Assembly (NCBI RefSeq): GCF_024213665.1
Contig: NZ_JANAVP010000003.1
Location: forward strand, 5,531 to 69,530
From: Streptomyces sp. A3M-1-3
GTDB lineage: Bacteria; Actinomycetota; Actinomycetes; Streptomycetales; Streptomycetaceae
Length of the DNA stretch: 64,000 bases
Direction of reading: 5' to 3'
The notes beneath the pieces are model-generated. The model was not told the DNA's origin. It searched no databases and saw nothing but the letters and a program-made list of their open reading frames with translations. The position numbers were made by a program, and so were the translations under genes. Every line of letters begins with the position of its first letter. Position 1 is the stretch's first letter. Shown piece by piece: positions 25,167-36,478 of this stretch.

Positions 25167-26627
25167 TCAGACGAGCAGCGCCCGGTCCGTCGGCTTGACC
25201 GGAGCGGGAAGTTCACTCGTTCCGGTAAGGAAGCGGTCAGCCCCGCGGGCCGCCGAGCGGCCCTCGGCGATCGCCCAGACGATCAGCGACTGGCCGCGGC
25301 CGGCGTCACCCGCGACGTACACGCCGGGGACGTTCGTGGCGTAGTCCCCGTCGCGCGCGATGTTGCCGCGCTCGTCGAGCTGCAGGCCGAACTGCTCGAC
25401 CAGACCGTTCGAGCGGTCCGTGCCCGTGAAGCCCATGGCCAGGGTGACCAGCTGAGCGGGGATCTGCCGCTCGGTGCCCGGCTTCGGGGTCAGCTTGCCG
25501 TCGATGAACTCCACCTCCGTGAGGTGCAGCGCCTGGACGTTGCCGTCCTCGTCGCCCTCGAAGTGGGTGGTCGAGACGGAGTAGACCCGCTCGCCGCCCT
25601 CCTCGTGCGCCGAGGTGACCTTGTACAGCATGGGGAAGGTCGGCCACGGCTGGTTCGCGTTCCGCTCCTCGCCCGGCTGCGGCATGATCTCCAGCTGCGT
25701 GACGGACGCCGCGCCCTGGCGGTGGGCCGTGCCGACGCAGTCGGCGCCCGTGTCGCCGCCGCCGATGACGACGACGTGCTTGCCCTCGGCGGTGATCGGC
25801 GGCGCGACGAAGTCGCCCTCCTGCACCTTGTTGGCGAGCGGCAGGTACTCCATGGCGAAGTGGATGCCGTTCAGCTCACGCCCGGGGACCGGCAGGTCGC
25901 GCGAGACGGTGGCGCCGGCGGCGATGACCACCGCGTCGTACCGCTTGCGCAGCTTCGCGGCGTCGATGTCTCGGCCGATCTCGATCTCGGTACGGAACTT
26001 GGTGCCCTCCGCGCGCATCTGCTCGATGCGGCGGTTGATGTGCACCTTCTCCATCTTGAACTCGGGGATGCCGTACCGGAGCAGACCGCCGATGCGGTCC
26101 GCCCGCTCGTACACGGCGACCGTGTGACCGGCCCGGGTCAGCTGCTGGGCGGCGGCCAGGCCGGCCGGCCCCGAGCCGATGACCGCGACCGTCTTGCCGG
26201 ACAGCCGCTCCGGCGGCTGCGGGGTGACGTCGCCGCTGTCCCACGCCTTGTCGATGATCGAGACTTCGACGTTCTTGATGGTGACGGCCGGCTGGTTGAT
26301 GCCGAGGACACACGCCGACTCGCACGGAGCCGGGCACAGGCGGCCGGTGAACTCCGGGAAGTTGTTGGTCGCGTGCAGCCGCTCGCTCGCGGCGGCCCAG
26401 TCCTCGCGGTACGCGTAGTCGTTCCACTCGGGGATGAGGTTCCCCAGCGGACAGCCGTTGTGGCAGAACGGAATGCCGCAGTCCATGCAGCGCCCGGCCT
26501 GCTTGCTGATGATCGGCAGCAGCGAACCGGGAACGTAGACCTCGTTCCAGTCCTTCACGCGCTCCGCGACGGGGCGGGTCTCGGCGACCTCGCGCCCCGT
26601 GGTGAGAAAGCCCTTAGGGTCAGCCAT
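25167..26627 (-). CDS. gltD: Glutamate synthase small subunit
   Basis: A 486-residue NADPH-dependent GOGAT beta subunit. It supplies electrons from NADPH to the large subunit for glutamate formation from glutamine and 2-oxoglutarate. The N-terminal cysteines in [17 protein letters not shown] and CPAPCESAC bind the Fe-S clusters. [18 protein letters not shown] is the FAD-binding motif, [13 protein letters not shown] the NADPH-binding motif, and the end [23 protein letters not shown] closes the FAD site. The ATG at 26627 lies inside the end of gltB (8-base overlap), giving translational coupling. Confidence 0.97.
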   Translation of the reverse strand: MADPKGFLTTGREVAETRPVAERVKDWNEVYVPGSLLPIISKQAGRCMDCGIPFCHNGCPLGNLIPEWNDYAYREDWAAASERLHATNNFPEFTGRLCPAPCESACVLGINQPAVTIKNVEVSIIDKAWDSGDVTPQPPERLSGKTVAVIGSGPAGLAAAQQLTRAGHTVAVYERADRIGGLLRYGIPEFKMEKVHINRRIEQMRAEGTKFRTEIEIGRDIDAAKLRKRYDAVVIAAGATVSRDLPVPGRELNGIHFAMEYLPLANKVQEGDFVAPPITAEGKHVVVIGGGDTGADCVGTAHRQGAASVTQLEIMPQPGEERNANQPWPTFPMLYKVTSAHEEGGERVYSVSTTHFEGDEDGNVQALHLTEVEFIDGKLTPKPGTERQIPAQLVTLAMGFTGTDRSNGLVEQFGLQLDERGNIARDGDYATNVPGVYVAGDAGRGQSLIVWAIAEGRSAARGADRFLTGTSELPAPVKPTDRALLV

Positions 26628-29600
26628 TGATCGCCGCCTCCATCATCTTCTCGGTGGTCTCGGACTCGGAGAGTCCGGCCAGCTCAGCGGCGTCCTTGGC
26701 GGCGAGCACTGCCTTGTACGTGGTCGGGATGATCTTGCTGAAGCGGGCCACCGCGGTGTCCCACTCGGCGAGGAGCTTTTCGGCGACCGTCGAGCCGGTC
26801 TCCTCCTGGTGGCGGCGCACCACATCGTGCAGCCACTGCTGGTCGGCGTCGGACAGGGCCTCGACCGCCGCCAGGTTCCCGGAGTTGACGTCCTCTGTGG
26901 CGAGGTCGATGACGTACGCGACACCGCCGGACATGCCGGCCGCGAAGTTGCGTCCGGTCTCGCCGAGCACCACCGCGTGTCCGCCGGTCATGTACTCGCA
27001 GCCGTGGTCGCCCACCCCCTCCGAGACGACCGTGGCACCGGAGTTACGGACACAGAAGCGCTCGCCGGTCCGGCCGCGGAGGAAGATCTCGCCACCGGTC
27101 GCGCCGTAGGCGATGGTGTTGCCCGCGATGGTCGAGAACTCGGCCAGGTGGTCGGCGCCACGGTCCGGACGGACGATGACGCGGCCGCCGGAGATGCCCT
27201 TGCCGACGTAGTCGTTGGCGTCGCCCTCCAGGCGCAGCGTCACACCGCGCGGCACGAAGGCGCCGAAGGACTGGCCGGCCGAGCCGGTGAAGGTGATGTC
27301 GATGGTGTCGTCGGGCAGGCCCGCACCACCGAACTTCTTGGTCACCTCGTGGCCGAGCATGGTGCCGACGGTCCGGTTGATGTTGCGGATCGCGACCTGC
27401 GCGCGGACCGGCTGGGCGTCCTCGGCGCTCGAAGCGTTCAGCGCGTCGGCGGCCAGCTCGATCAGCTCGTTGTCCAGGGCCTTCTCCAGGCCGTGGTCCT
27501 GCTCGATCAGCTGGTGGCGCACCGCGCCCTCCGGCAGCTCGGGGACGTAGAAGAGCGGAGCCAGGTCGAGGCCCTGCGCCTTCCAGTGGTCCACGGCCCG
27601 CTCGGTTTCGAGCAGCTCGGCGTGGCCGACGGCTTCCTCGATGGTACGGAAGCCCAGCTCGGCGAGGATCTCGCGGACCTCCTCGGCGATGAACTCGAAG
27701 AAGTTGACGACGAATTCGGGCTTGCCGGAGAAGCGGTCGCGCAGCACCGGGTTCTGCGTGGCGATGCCGACCGGGCAGGTGTCCAGGTGGCAGACACGCA
27801 TCATGACGCAGCCGGAGACGACGAGCGGCGCGGTCGCGAAACCGAACTCCTCGGCGCCCAGCAGCGCGGCGATGATCACGTCGCGGCCGGTCTTGAGCTG
27901 GCCGTCGGTCTGTACGACGATCCGGTCGCGCAGACCGTTGAGCAGCAGCGTCTGCTGGGTCTCGGCGAGGCCGAGCTCCCAGGGGCCGCCCGCGTGCTTC
28001 AGCGAGGTGAGCGGCGAGGCGCCCGTACCGCCGTCGTGGCCGGAGATGAGGACGACGTCCGCGTGCGCCTTGGAGACACCCGCGGCGACCGTGCCGACAC
28101 CGACCTCCGACACCAGCTTCACGTGGATACGCGCGGCCGGGTTGGCGTTCTTGAGGTCGTGGATCAGCTGAGCCAGGTCCTCGATGGAGTAGATGTCGTG
28201 GTGCGGCGGCGGGGAGATCAGACCGACGCCCGGAGTGGAGTGCCGGGTCTTGGCCACCCAGGGGTAGACCTTGTGGCCGGGCAGCTGGCCGCCCTCGCCG
28301 GGCTTGGCGCCCTGCGCCATCTTGATCTGGATGTCGTCCGCGTTGACCAGGTATTCGCTCGTCACACCGAAGCGGCCGGAGGCGACCTGCTTGATGCTGG
28401 ACCGGCGCGCCGGGTCGTACAGGCGCTCCGGGTCCTCGCCGCCCTCACCGGTGTTGGACTTGCCGCCCAGCTGGTTCATGGCGATGGCGAGGGTCTCGTG
28501 CGCCTCGCGGGAGATCGATCCGTACGACATGGCGCCGGTGGAGAAGCGCCTGACGATCTCGGAGACCGGCTCGACCTCGTCGACGGAGATCGACGGACGG
28601 TCCGACCTGAAGCCGAACAGTCCGCGGAGCGTCATCAGGCGCTCGGACTGCTCGTTCACGCGGTCCGTGTACTTCTTGAAGATGTCGTACCGGCGGTTGC
28701 GCGTGGCGTGCTGGAGGCGGAAGACCGTCTCCGGGTCGAACAGGTGCGGCTCGCCCTCGCGGCGCCACTGGTACTCGCCACCGATCTCCAGCGCGCGGTG
28801 CGCGGAGGGGACGCCGGAGGCCGGGTACGCCTTGGCGTGCCGGGCTGCGACCTCCTCGGCGATGACGTCCAGGCCCGCGCCGCCGATCTTGGTGGCGGTG
28901 CCGTTGAAGTACGTCTCGACGAAGGACTCGTCCAGGCCGACGGCCTCGAAGACCTGCGCGCCGCGGTAGGAGGCGACGGTCGAGATGCCCATCTTGGACA
29001 TGACCTTCAGGACGCCCTTGCCGAGGGCGTAGATCAGGTTGCGGATGGCCTTCTCGGGCTCGATGCCCGGCAGGTCCTGGAAGAACGTACCGGCGCGAAC
29101 CAGGTCCTCGACCGACTCCATCGCCAGGTACGGGTTGACGGCGGCGGCGCCGTAGCCGATGAGCAGCGCGACGTGGTGCACCTCGCGGACGTCGCCGGCC
29201 TCGACCAGCAGGCCCACCTGGGTGCGCTGCTTGGTGCGGATGAGGTGGTGGTGCACGGCGGAGGTCAGCAGCAGCGACGGGATCGGCGCGTGCTCGGCGT
29301 CCGAGTGGCGGTCCGAGAGGACGATCAGCCGGGCGCCGTCCTCGATGGCGGCGTCGGCCTCGGCGCAGATCTCGGTGATCCGGGCGGCCAGGGCGTCGCC
29401 GCCCCCGCCGACCCGGTAGAGACCGGAGAGCGTCGCGGCGGTCATGCCGGCCATGTCGCCGTCGGCGTTGATGTGTATGAGCTTGGCCAGCTCGTCGTTG
29501 TCGATCACCGGGAAGGGCAGCGTGACGCTGCGGCAGGAGGCCGCGGTCGGCTCCAGCAGGTTGCCCTGCGGGCCGAGCGAGGAGTGCAGCGAGGTGACGA

Positions 29601-31212
29601 GCTCCTCGCGGATGGCGTCCAGCGGCGGGTTGGTGACCTGCGCGAACAGCTGGGTGAAGTAGTCGAAGAGCAGCCGGGGGCGCTCGGACAGGGCCGCGAT
29701 CGGGGAGTCCGTACCCATCGAGCCGAGCGGCTCGCCGCCGGTCTTGGCCATCGGCGCGATGATGACGCGCAGCTCTTCCTCGGTGTAGCCGAAGGTCTGC
29801 TGGCGGCGGGTGACCGAGGCGTGGGTGTGCACGATGTGCTCGCGCTCGGGGAGGTCCTCCAGCTCGATCTCGCCGGCCTCGAGCCACTCCTGGTACGGGT
29901 GCTCGGCGGCCAGGCCGGCCTTGATCTCGTCGTCCTCGATGATCCGCTTCTCGGCGGTGTCGACGAGGAACATCCGGCCGGGCTGCAGCCGGCCCTTGCG
30001 GACGACCTTGGCGGGGTCGATGTCGAGGACGCCGACCTCGGAGGAGAGCACGACGAGGCCGTCGTCGGTGACCCAGTAGCGGCCGGGGCGCAGACCGTTG
30101 CGGTCGAGGACCGCGCCGACCTGGGTGCCGTCGGTGAAGGTGACACAGGCCGGGCCGTCCCAGGGCTCCATCATCGTGGAGTGGTACTGGTAGAAGGCAC
30201 GGCGGGCCGGGTCCATGGACGTGTGGTTCTCCCACGCCTCCGGGATCATCATCAGCACGCTGTGCGGGAGGGACCGGCCCCCGAGGTGCAGCAGCTCCAG
30301 GACCTCGTCGAAGGATGCGGAGTCGGACGCGTCGGGCGTACAGACGGGGAAGATCCGCTCGAGCTTCTCGCTCCCGCCGTGTCCATTGTCGGCAGAGCCG
30401 AACGCCTCGGAGGCGAGCTGCGACTCGCGGGCGCGCATCCAGTTGCGGTTGCCCTTGACCGTGTTGATCTCGCCGTTGTGCGCGACGAAACGGTACGGGT
30501 GGGCGAGCGGCCAGCTCGGGAAGGTGTTGGTCGAGAACCGCGAGTGCACGAGCGCGATGGCCGTGGCGCAGCGGCGGTCCGACAGGTCGGGGAAGAACGG
30601 TTCCAGCTGGCCGGTGGTCAGCATGCCCTTGTAGACGATGGTCCGGGCGGAGAGCGACGGGAAGTACACCCCGGCCTCGCGCTCGGCGCGCTTACGCAGC
30701 ACGAAGGCCTTGCGGTCCAGGTCGAGCCCGGACGTTCCTCCTCCAGACACGAAGAGCTGGGAGAAGGCCGGCATGGTGGCGCGGGCGCCGTTGCCGAGCA
30801 GGTCCGGGGTGACGGGCACCTCGCGCCAGCCGAGGACCGTGAGGCCCTCCTCGGCGGCGATGGCCTCGATCTGCGCGACGGCCTGTGCGGAGCCGTCGGC
30901 GGGCAGGAAGGCGATACCCACGGCGTACGCGCCGGGCTCGGGCAGCTCGAACTCGGTGACCTCACGCAGGAACGCGTCCGGCACCTGGAGCAGGATTCCG
31001 GCGCCGTCGCCGGAGTCCGGCTCGGAGCCGGTGGCGCCACGGTGCTCGAGGTTCCGCAGTACGGTCAGCGCCTGCTCGACCAGTGCGTGACTGGCGACAC
31101 CAGTCAGGGTGGCCACGAACCCGACACCACAGGCGTCGTGCTCGTTACGAGGGTCGTACATCCCCTGCTTGGCGGGGCGACCATCCATGGGCGACCAGGC
31201 GTCGGAACGCAT
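26620..31212 (-). CDS. gltB: Glutamate synthase large subunit
   Basis: A 1530-residue GOGAT alpha subunit. It contains an N-terminal glutamine amidotransferase (nucleophile Cys28 in [11 protein letters not shown], exposed after removal of a propeptide), a central domain, the FMN-binding synthase domain ([37 protein letters not shown]) and the C-terminal beta-helix with many Gly repeats. Ammonia from glutamine is channelled to 2-oxoglutarate. ATG 31212 with GGGAGTG upstream gives the normal short propeptide; longer readings add unlikely sequence. The operon gltB-gltD belongs to nitrogen assimilation. Confidence 0.97.
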   Translation of the reverse strand: MRSDAWSPMDGRPAKQGMYDPRNEHDACGVGFVATLTGVASHALVEQALTVLRNLEHRGATGSEPDSGDGAGILLQVPDAFLREVTEFELPEPGAYAVGIAFLPADGSAQAVAQIEAIAAEEGLTVLGWREVPVTPDLLGNGARATMPAFSQLFVSGGGTSGLDLDRKAFVLRKRAEREAGVYFPSLSARTIVYKGMLTTGQLEPFFPDLSDRRCATAIALVHSRFSTNTFPSWPLAHPYRFVAHNGEINTVKGNRNWMRARESQLASEAFGSADNGHGGSEKLERIFPVCTPDASDSASFDEVLELLHLGGRSLPHSVLMMIPEAWENHTSMDPARRAFYQYHSTMMEPWDGPACVTFTDGTQVGAVLDRNGLRPGRYWVTDDGLVVLSSEVGVLDIDPAKVVRKGRLQPGRMFLVDTAEKRIIEDDEIKAGLAAEHPYQEWLEAGEIELEDLPEREHIVHTHASVTRRQQTFGYTEEELRVIIAPMAKTGGEPLGSMGTDSPIAALSERPRLLFDYFTQLFAQVTNPPLDAIREELVTSLHSSLGPQGNLLEPTAASCRSVTLPFPVIDNDELAKLIHINADGDMAGMTAATLSGLYRVGGGGDALAARITEICAEADAAIEDGARLIVLSDRHSDAEHAPIPSLLLTSAVHHHLIRTKQRTQVGLLVEAGDVREVHHVALLIGYGAAAVNPYLAMESVEDLVRAGTFFQDLPGIEPEKAIRNLIYALGKGVLKVMSKMGISTVASYRGAQVFEAVGLDESFVETYFNGTATKIGGAGLDVIAEEVAARHAKAYPASGVPSAHRALEIGGEYQWRREGEPHLFDPETVFRLQHATRNRRYDIFKKYTDRVNEQSERLMTLRGLFGFRSDRPSISVDEVEPVSEIVRRFSTGAMSYGSISREAHETLAIAMNQLGGKSNTGEGGEDPERLYDPARRSSIKQVASGRFGVTSEYLVNADDIQIKMAQGAKPGEGGQLPGHKVYPWVAKTRHSTPGVGLISPPPHHDIYSIEDLAQLIHDLKNANPAARIHVKLVSEVGVGTVAAGVSKAHADVVLISGHDGGTGASPLTSLKHAGGPWELGLAETQQTLLLNGLRDRIVVQTDGQLKTGRDVIIAALLGAEEFGFATAPLVVSGCVMMRVCHLDTCPVGIATQNPVLRDRFSGKPEFVVNFFEFIAEEVREILAELGFRTIEEAVGHAELLETERAVDHWKAQGLDLAPLFYVPELPEGAVRHQLIEQDHGLEKALDNELIELAADALNASSAEDAQPVRAQVAIRNINRTVGTMLGHEVTKKFGGAGLPDDTIDITFTGSAGQSFGAFVPRGVTLRLEGDANDYVGKGISGGRVIVRPDRGADHLAEFSTIAGNTIAYGATGGEIFLRGRTGERFCVRNSGATVVSEGVGDHGCEYMTGGHAVVLGETGRNFAAGMSGGVAYVIDLATEDVNSGNLAAVEALSDADQQWLHDVVRRHQEETGSTVAEKLLAEWDTAVARFSKIIPTTYKAVLAAKDAAELAGLSESETTEKMMEAAING

Positions 31213-31520
31213 CGGCACTCCCGTCGTCGTCGTGGCATATGCATTGCCGAGGGACGACGTTGGCCCTCTGCGAAATTTCGTGCAGGTTACATGATGAGGC
31301 GCTTCTCGCGAAGCGGATAGGTCATTCCAACATGCGGACACCACACAGAGCGGTGAAGGGGGACCGAAGCGGACAGATCGTCGATGATCAGTGCCCGTGG
31401 TCCGTAGCGGAGCAGGCTTCATTGCCGCAGCGCTTCCGACTCATGCCCCGTGGTTAAGGACTCGAAACCGCCGAGTAACGACTACTTATGTGCAGCCCTG
31501 CATAACCCCGCACCGTGGTG
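31213..31520. promoter_or_regulatory. gltB upstream region
   Basis: A 308-base gap without a gene, more AT-rich than its surroundings. It contains an imperfect palindrome TTATGTGCAGCCCTGCATAA at 31484-31503 just after the VIT gene stop, and a short inverted repeat (CGCTTC/GAAGCG at 31300-31315) in the probable leader of gltB. It should hold the gltB promoter and its nitrogen-responsive sites; no -35/-10 pair is assigned. Confidence 0.5.
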
Positions 31521-32252
31521 TCAGCCTAGTGCCGTACCGAACAGGCTGCCCAGGACGTACGTCACACCGGCAGCCGCCGCGCCGAGCGCCAACTGCCGCA
31601 GCCCGCTGTACCACCAGGACCGTGCCGTGACCCTCGCCACGACCGCCCCGCAGCCGAACAGGCCGACCAGCGCCAGCAGCACCGCGGGCCACAGCGCGCT
31701 CGCCCCGAGGAGGTACGGCAGCACGGGCAGCAAGGCACCCAGCGCGAACGAACCGAACGACGACACCGCGGCCACCGCCGGCGACGGCAGGTCGCCCGGG
31801 TCGATGCCCAGCTCCTCGCGCGCGTGGATCTCGAGGGCCTGCTCCGGGTCCTTCGACAGCTGCCTCGCCACCTCGCGGGCCAGGTCCGGCTCGACTCCGC
31901 GCGACTCGTAGAGCGCGGCCAGTTCGCGCATCTCGTCCTTGGGGTGCTTGCGCAACTCCCGCCGCTCGACGTCCAGTTCCGCCTCGACCAGCTCCCGCTG
32001 TGAGGCCACGGAGGTGTACTCGCCCGCGGCCATGGAGAAAGCACCTGCGGCCAGCCCCGCGAGCCCCGTGATCACGATCGTCTGCTGGGAGACGGAACCG
32101 CCGGCCACGCCCGTCATCAGCGCCAGGTTGGAGACCAGGCCGTCCATCGCGCCGAACACTGCGGGCCGCAGCCAGCCACCGTTCACATCGCGGTGGGTGT
32201 GGTTGTCGCGGTGCGCCTCGTGCAGTGCCGCTTCGGTCTCGATGATGGCCAT
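31521..32252 (-). CDS. VIT1/CCC1-family membrane transporter
   Basis: A 243-residue protein with the family signature HRDVNGGWLRPAVFGAMDGLVSNLALM at residues about 18-44. A second segment is GLAGLAAGAFSMAAGEYTSVASQRE, and a long acidic/charged cytosolic domain (about 95-160) precedes three more membrane helices. Members export Fe2+/Mn2+ from the cytosol in plants and yeast and are presumed metal transporters in bacteria. ATG 32252 has a GGGAG site; the longer frame to 32300 is not needed. Confidence 0.9.
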   Translation of the reverse strand: MAIIETEAALHEAHRDNHTHRDVNGGWLRPAVFGAMDGLVSNLALMTGVAGGSVSQQTIVITGLAGLAAGAFSMAAGEYTSVASQRELVEAELDVERRELRKHPKDEMRELAALYESRGVEPDLAREVARQLSKDPEQALEIHAREELGIDPGDLPSPAVAAVSSFGSFALGALLPVLPYLLGASALWPAVLLALVGLFGCGAVVARVTARSWWYSGLRQLALGAAAAGVTYVLGSLFGTALG

Positions 32253-32500
32253 CGCGCCCAGTGCTCCCTTCCCCGGAGTCGGGGCCGATCGCCCCGTCAC
32301 TCCCCCTCAACACCTCGAAAGTACGCACGAATCAAGGCCCTCGCCAGCAAGGAAGGCCGTACTTACCGGACCTCGGCAGGTGCTTGGCGGGTGCTCGACG
32401 CGGCGGGGCGACCGGGTGACACGGGGGTTTCGCGGCGCTCGGCGAGCCCTCGGCGTGGCACGTATGCACAAAGGTGTCCGCATACAGCGAGAGGCACACG

Positions 32501-33526
32501 ATGGCGTTGATTGCATGCAATCCCCAGGTCCTTCTCGAACGCGCCAGGGGCGCCCTGCTCGGGCTCGCTGTCGGTGACGCGCTCGGCGCCCCAGCGGAGA
32601 ACATGAAGCCGTCGGAGATCCGGCGCCGCTGGGGGCGCATCGAAGGCTTCGTCACGGACGACCCGGCGGGCACGGACGACACGGAGTACGCGATCTTCTC
32701 CGGCCTGCTGCTCGCGCGGCACGGCTCGGCTCTCACCGTCGCCCATGTCGAGACGGCCTGGCACCACTGGATCGCGGACCTCGACGAAGGCCCCTTCCGG
32801 GGTGCGGGCTTCAGCGAGCGCGGCACCCTGGAGAACCTCCGCCGGGGGCTCGCCGCCCCCATCTCCGCCCAGCACCGGCACGCCTGGAGCGACGGCCTCG
32901 CGATGCGCGCCGCGCCCTTCGGCGTCTTCGCGGCGGGGCGCCCGGCCGAGGCGGCCCGGCTGGTCGCCGTCGACGGGTGCGTCAGCCACGACGGCGAGGG
33001 GATCTACGGCGGCCAGGCGGTGGCGGCGGGCGTAGCGGCCGCGATGGCCGGCGGCAGCACCGCCTCCGTGACCGCGGCGGCCCTCTCCGTCATCCCCTCC
33101 GACTCCTGGACGGCCCGCTCGCTGCGCCGTGCGGTGGCGGCCGCCCAGCGAGACGGCCTCCGGCCGGGAAGCGACCCCCTGGCGGTCGAGCACGCGGTCC
33201 GCTCCGCGGTGGTCATTGGCGGCTACCCCTGGACGGACCTGGCCCCCGAGGCGGTCGGCCTGGCGTTCGGCGCGTTCGTCGCGGCCCGCGGCGACTTCAC
33301 GACGTCGGTCCTGACCGCAGTCAACATGGGCCGCGACGCGGACACGACGGCGGCGGTGGCGGGCGCCCTGGCAGGCGCGATGTCGGGGGAGGCATCGATC
33401 CCGGCGGACTGGGGCTCGGCCATCGGCCCGGTACGGGGCAGCTGCCTGCCCTCGATGCAGGGCTACCACGTCCTGGACATCGCGGAGTTGCTCACCCCGG
33501 ACGACGACATCGAGGTGATGCCATGA
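32501..33526 (+). CDS. ADP-ribosylglycohydrolase family protein 1
   Basis: A 341-residue ARH/DraG-fold protein. RARGALLGLAVGDALGAP opens the all-alpha domain. The metal site motifs are GTDDTEY (Thr58-Asp59-Asp60-Thr61) and NMGRDADTTAAVAGALAGA near the C-terminus. All are intact, so it is expected to be an active Mg2+-dependent hydrolase removing ADP-ribose (or a related ribosyl group) from a protein or small molecule. ATG 32501 has a GAGAGG site. It is the first gene of an eight-gene operon and overlaps the next by four bases (ATGA). Confidence 0.9.
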   Translation: MALIACNPQVLLERARGALLGLAVGDALGAPAENMKPSEIRRRWGRIEGFVTDDPAGTDDTEYAIFSGLLLARHGSALTVAHVETAWHHWIADLDEGPFRGAGFSERGTLENLRRGLAAPISAQHRHAWSDGLAMRAAPFGVFAAGRPAEAARLVAVDGCVSHDGEGIYGGQAVAAGVAAAMAGGSTASVTAAALSVIPSDSWTARSLRRAVAAAQRDGLRPGSDPLAVEHAVRSAVVIGGYPWTDLAPEAVGLAFGAFVAARGDFTTSVLTAVNMGRDADTTAAVAGALAGAMSGEASIPADWGSAIGPVRGSCLPSMQGYHVLDIAELLTPDDDIEVMP

Positions 33527-35328
33527 CCAACAACAACCCCACCCACCCCCCAACGAACCCATCCCCCGAAACCGCGCAACCGAGCGCATTGACGGGCCCC
33601 GGCCCAGACCCGCACACCAGCGCCACAACCCCAACCACCGCGGCGCCGGGGGCAGAGCCGTACACGGCCGCCGCAACGTCCGCCGGGGCAGCACCCGGAA
33701 GCCCACCCGCGACAGACCCGCACGCCGCCGCGCCCCCCGCCACAACCGCTGCGCGCAGCCCAGCCGGGGGGCCCGGGGGCTCGCCCCCGGTTTCGGGAAG
33801 GGGCGGTGTGGGGGAAGACTCCGCGGCCCCGCCCGGGCCAGGCGCCGGGCCTGCGGCCCAAACCGGCGGGGTCGCGGTGCCGGCCGAGGAAGCCGGGCCG
33901 CAGGCCGACCGCGGAGCCGGGGACGAGGAGCGGGGCCGGGGCACAGCCCACGCCGACCGTGGCACCGGCGCCGGGGCCGCCGCGCGGCCCACCGGCACGG
34001 CCGAGGCCGGGGCCCGGCCCAGTGCCATGCCGCAGGCTGAGGGCACAGCCCAGGCCAGAGCCATGCCGCGGATCGGGGGCACAGCCCCGGCCGGGGTGCC
34101 GGACGGTGGGAGCGACGGGCACCGGGCCGGGACGGGGGATGGGGCGCGGCCCCACGGGGTCGGGGCGTACGTCGGGGAGGTGGCGGCGTACCGGCCCGGC
34201 GCCCTCGTCCCGTACCGCCCCCGCCGCATCGAGGGCCTCCTGCTCGGCCTCGCCGCAGGCGACGCCGCCGGCTGGCCCGCCGCCCGCCACCGCGCCGCCC
34301 GCATGCCCGAGTGGACGCGCCGCCTCACCCGCGAGCTCGACACCTTCGCCGAGCAGAACGCCACCACCACCCTCCCCGTCCCCATCGCCCTCAACCAGCC
34401 CCCGGAGCCCCTCCGCCTAGGCCCCTCCGACGACGCCGAATGGGCCGCATTCACCGCCGAGACCGTCCTCACCGCCGCCGGCGCGCTACTCAGCGACCTC
34501 GGCCGGTCCCGCCGGATGCGCGCCGCCATCGACCTCGCGTGGAACGCCCTGGCCAGCGAGGTCGCCGCCGCGGCCGAGCGCGCACCCGAGGTCGAGTCGG
34601 CGGTCCTCCCTCTCCGCGCCCGGATCTCCGTACGCGCGGGTCTCGGCAACCTGGCCAAGGGCCTGCGCCCGCCCGCCACCGGCCACGACAACCCGCACTA
34701 CTTCGACGACGCCGCCTGCGTACGGGCCGTCGTGCTCGCCGTCGTCCACCCCGGGGACCCGTCCGCCGCCGCCGGGCTGGCGGACTTCGACGCGCGCTAC
34801 ACACAGGACGGCGACGGCGTGCACGGCGCCCGCGCCATGGCCGCGGCCGTCGCCGCCGCGCTCGGCGGCGCGGACGTCGACACCGCCGTCGAAGCCGCCC
34901 TCGCCCAGCTCCCGGGGTCCACCGAGATCGGCCGCAACGCCCGGCACGCGGTGAAGCTCGCCCGTGCCACGGACGGCGCCTTCGCGCTCGTACCACTGCT
35001 CGAGCACGAGATCGTCGACCACGTCTACAGCTACGGGATCGCCGCCGCAGAAACCGTCCCCGTCGCCCTCGCCCTCGCCACCGCCGCCCGTGGCCGGGTG
35101 ACCGAGGCCGTGCCCGCCGCGGCCTGCCTGTCCCGGGTCGCCGACTCCGCCCCCGCCCTGGCCGGCGCGCTGACCGGCGCGATCGGCGGCGGCGAGTCGT
35201 TGCCCGCCACCTGGCGGGACGCCTGCCGGACGCTCTCCGGGTGCGCCCTCCCCCGCCTCGCCGGCACCGATCTCGTAGAACTCGCCGAACTCCTGGTGCA
35301 CACGGAACTGACCACACCAGAGGGATGA
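33523..35328 (+). CDS. ADP-ribosylglycohydrolase-like protein 2, degenerate metal site
   Basis: A 601-residue protein. Residues 1 to about 220 are low-complexity Pro/Ala/Gly/Thr-rich and include a copy of a dispersed GC repeat read as GGSPPVSGRGGVGED. The ARH domain follows (IEGLLLGLAAGDAAGWPAARH). The usual TDDT is GPSDDAEW, and the C-terminal GxDxDT motif is replaced by SRVADSAPALAGALTGA, so part of the metal ligands are missing. It may be non-catalytic, perhaps a regulatory or binding subunit for the other ARH proteins. The start overlaps gene 1 (ATGA) and the stop is seven bases before gene 3. Confidence 0.82.
   Translation: MTNNNPTHPPTNPSPETAQPSALTGPGPDPHTSATTPTTAAPGAEPYTAAATSAGAAPGSPPATDPHAAAPPATTAARSPAGGPGGSPPVSGRGGVGEDSAAPPGPGAGPAAQTGGVAVPAEEAGPQADRGAGDEERGRGTAHADRGTGAGAAARPTGTAEAGARPSAMPQAEGTAQARAMPRIGGTAPAGVPDGGSDGHRAGTGDGARPHGVGAYVGEVAAYRPGALVPYRPRRIEGLLLGLAAGDAAGWPAARHRAARMPEWTRRLTRELDTFAEQNATTTLPVPIALNQPPEPLRLGPSDDAEWAAFTAETVLTAAGALLSDLGRSRRMRAAIDLAWNALASEVAAAAERAPEVESAVLPLRARISVRAGLGNLAKGLRPPATGHDNPHYFDDAACVRAVVLAVVHPGDPSAAAGLADFDARYTQDGDGVHGARAMAAAVAAALGGADVDTAVEAALAQLPGSTEIGRNARHAVKLARATDGAFALVPLLEHEIVDHVYSYGIAAAETVPVALALATAARGRVTEAVPAAACLSRVADSAPALAGALTGAIGGGESLPATWRDACRTLSGCALPRLAGTDLVELAELLVHTELTTPEG
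33773..33814. repeat. Dispersed GC-rich repeat, copy 1 (inside a gene)
   Basis: An 8-bp hairpin CCGGGGGC/GCCCCCGG (33773-33790) is followed by the core GTTTCGGGAAGGGGCGG at 33790-33806 and a G-rich tail. The core recurs at 37228-37244 and 63075-63091. Here it is translated in frame in the linker of ARH-like protein 2. Confidence 0.8.
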
Positions 35329-35335
35329 TTCGGAC

Positions 35336-36478
35336 ATGACGCTCACATTGGAGGACAGGACAGCGGGCTGCCTCGTCGGCGCCGCGGTCGGCGACGCACT
35401 CGGCGGCCCGGTCGAGGGCTGGACCCCGGAACAGATCGCCGAACGGCACGGCGGACTGGTCCGGGGCATCGTCGGACCGTTCCACGAGGACTGGCGTACG
35501 GCCCGCCCGATCGCCCCGTACCACAAGGGCGACGGGCACGTCACGGACGACACCCTGATGACGCACGCGCTGATCCGCGTATACGGAGTCGTCCGCGACC
35601 ACCTCGACGCGTACGCGGTCGCCGACCACCTGGTCCCGGACCTCATCTCCACCCCCCGCTGGATCCCGGAACTGGAGGCGGAAGCGCTCCCCCTCCAGCG
35701 GATCTTCCTCGCCGAGAAGTGGATGGTTGCCCGGCTGCACTACGGCCATGTGGACCCCCGCGAGGCGGGCACCGGCAACATCGTCAACTGCGGGGCGGCG
35801 ATGTACATGGCGCCGGTCGGCGTGGTCAACGCGGGCAATCCGGCAGGCGCGTACGCCGAGGCGCTGGACATCGCCGGCGCGCACCAGTCCTCGTACGGCC
35901 GCGAGGCGGCGGGCGTGTTCGCGGCGGCGGTCGCGGCGGCGTTCCTGCCGGGGGCGACACCCGCCACGGTGATCGACCAGGTGCTCGCCCTGGCGAAGGA
36001 CGGCACGCGGTCCGCGATCGAGGCGGTCTGCGAAGTGGCGGCCCGCCACATGGACTTCGAGTCGGCCCTGGCCCCGCTCCGCGAGGCGGTGGCGCCGTTC
36101 GACACGGTGGGGCCGGACTACCGGGCCCCGTCGCTGGCCGCCCGCCGCCCGTCCCGGCTGCACTCGATCGAGGAACTCCCCATCGCCCTGGGCATGCTGC
36201 TGATCGGCGACGGCGACTACCGGCACACCGTCCTGGGCGCCGTGAACTACGGCCGTGACTGCGACTCGATCGCCACCATGGCGGGCGCGATCGCGGGAGC
36301 GCTGCGCGGTGAGGGGATCATTCCGCGCGACTGGTCGAAGGAGGTCTCGGAGGCGAGCCGCCTGGACCTGCACGCGCCGGCGACGGCGCTCGTCGAGGTC
36401 ACCCGGCAGGTCTTCGCGCGCGACGTACAGCGCCGCCGCGCCCACGAGTCCGCCTTCGGCGCGATTGCGGGTACGTGA
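35336..36478 (+). CDS. ADP-ribosylglycohydrolase family protein 3
   Basis: A 380-residue ARH-fold protein. It has AGCLVGAAVGDALGGPVEGW, VTDDT (Thr70-Asp71-Asp72-Thr73), GNIVNCGAAMYMAPVGVVNAGNP in the middle and NYGRDCDSIATMAGAIAGAL carrying the C-terminal metal ligands. The catalytic motifs are complete. It is longer than protein 1 and includes a substrate loop around residues 40-65 (GPFHEDWRTARPIAPYHKGDG). The stop and the next start overlap (TGATG). The substrate is unknown; in the family it ranges from ADP-ribosyl-arginine to ADP-ribosyl-serine. Confidence 0.9.
   Translation: MTLTLEDRTAGCLVGAAVGDALGGPVEGWTPEQIAERHGGLVRGIVGPFHEDWRTARPIAPYHKGDGHVTDDTLMTHALIRVYGVVRDHLDAYAVADHLVPDLISTPRWIPELEAEALPLQRIFLAEKWMVARLHYGHVDPREAGTGNIVNCGAAMYMAPVGVVNAGNPAGAYAEALDIAGAHQSSYGREAAGVFAAAVAAAFLPGATPATVIDQVLALAKDGTRSAIEAVCEVAARHMDFESALAPLREAVAPFDTVGPDYRAPSLAARRPSRLHSIEELPIALGMLLIGDGDYRHTVLGAVNYGRDCDSIATMAGAIAGALRGEGIIPRDWSKEVSEASRLDLHAPATALVEVTRQVFARDVQRRRAHESAFGAIAGT

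Noticed and set aside
26599..31320. A 1573-codon open frame on the plus strand
   Set aside because: It is the antisense shadow of gltB, caused by high GC third positions; gltB has full domain motifs on the minus strand.
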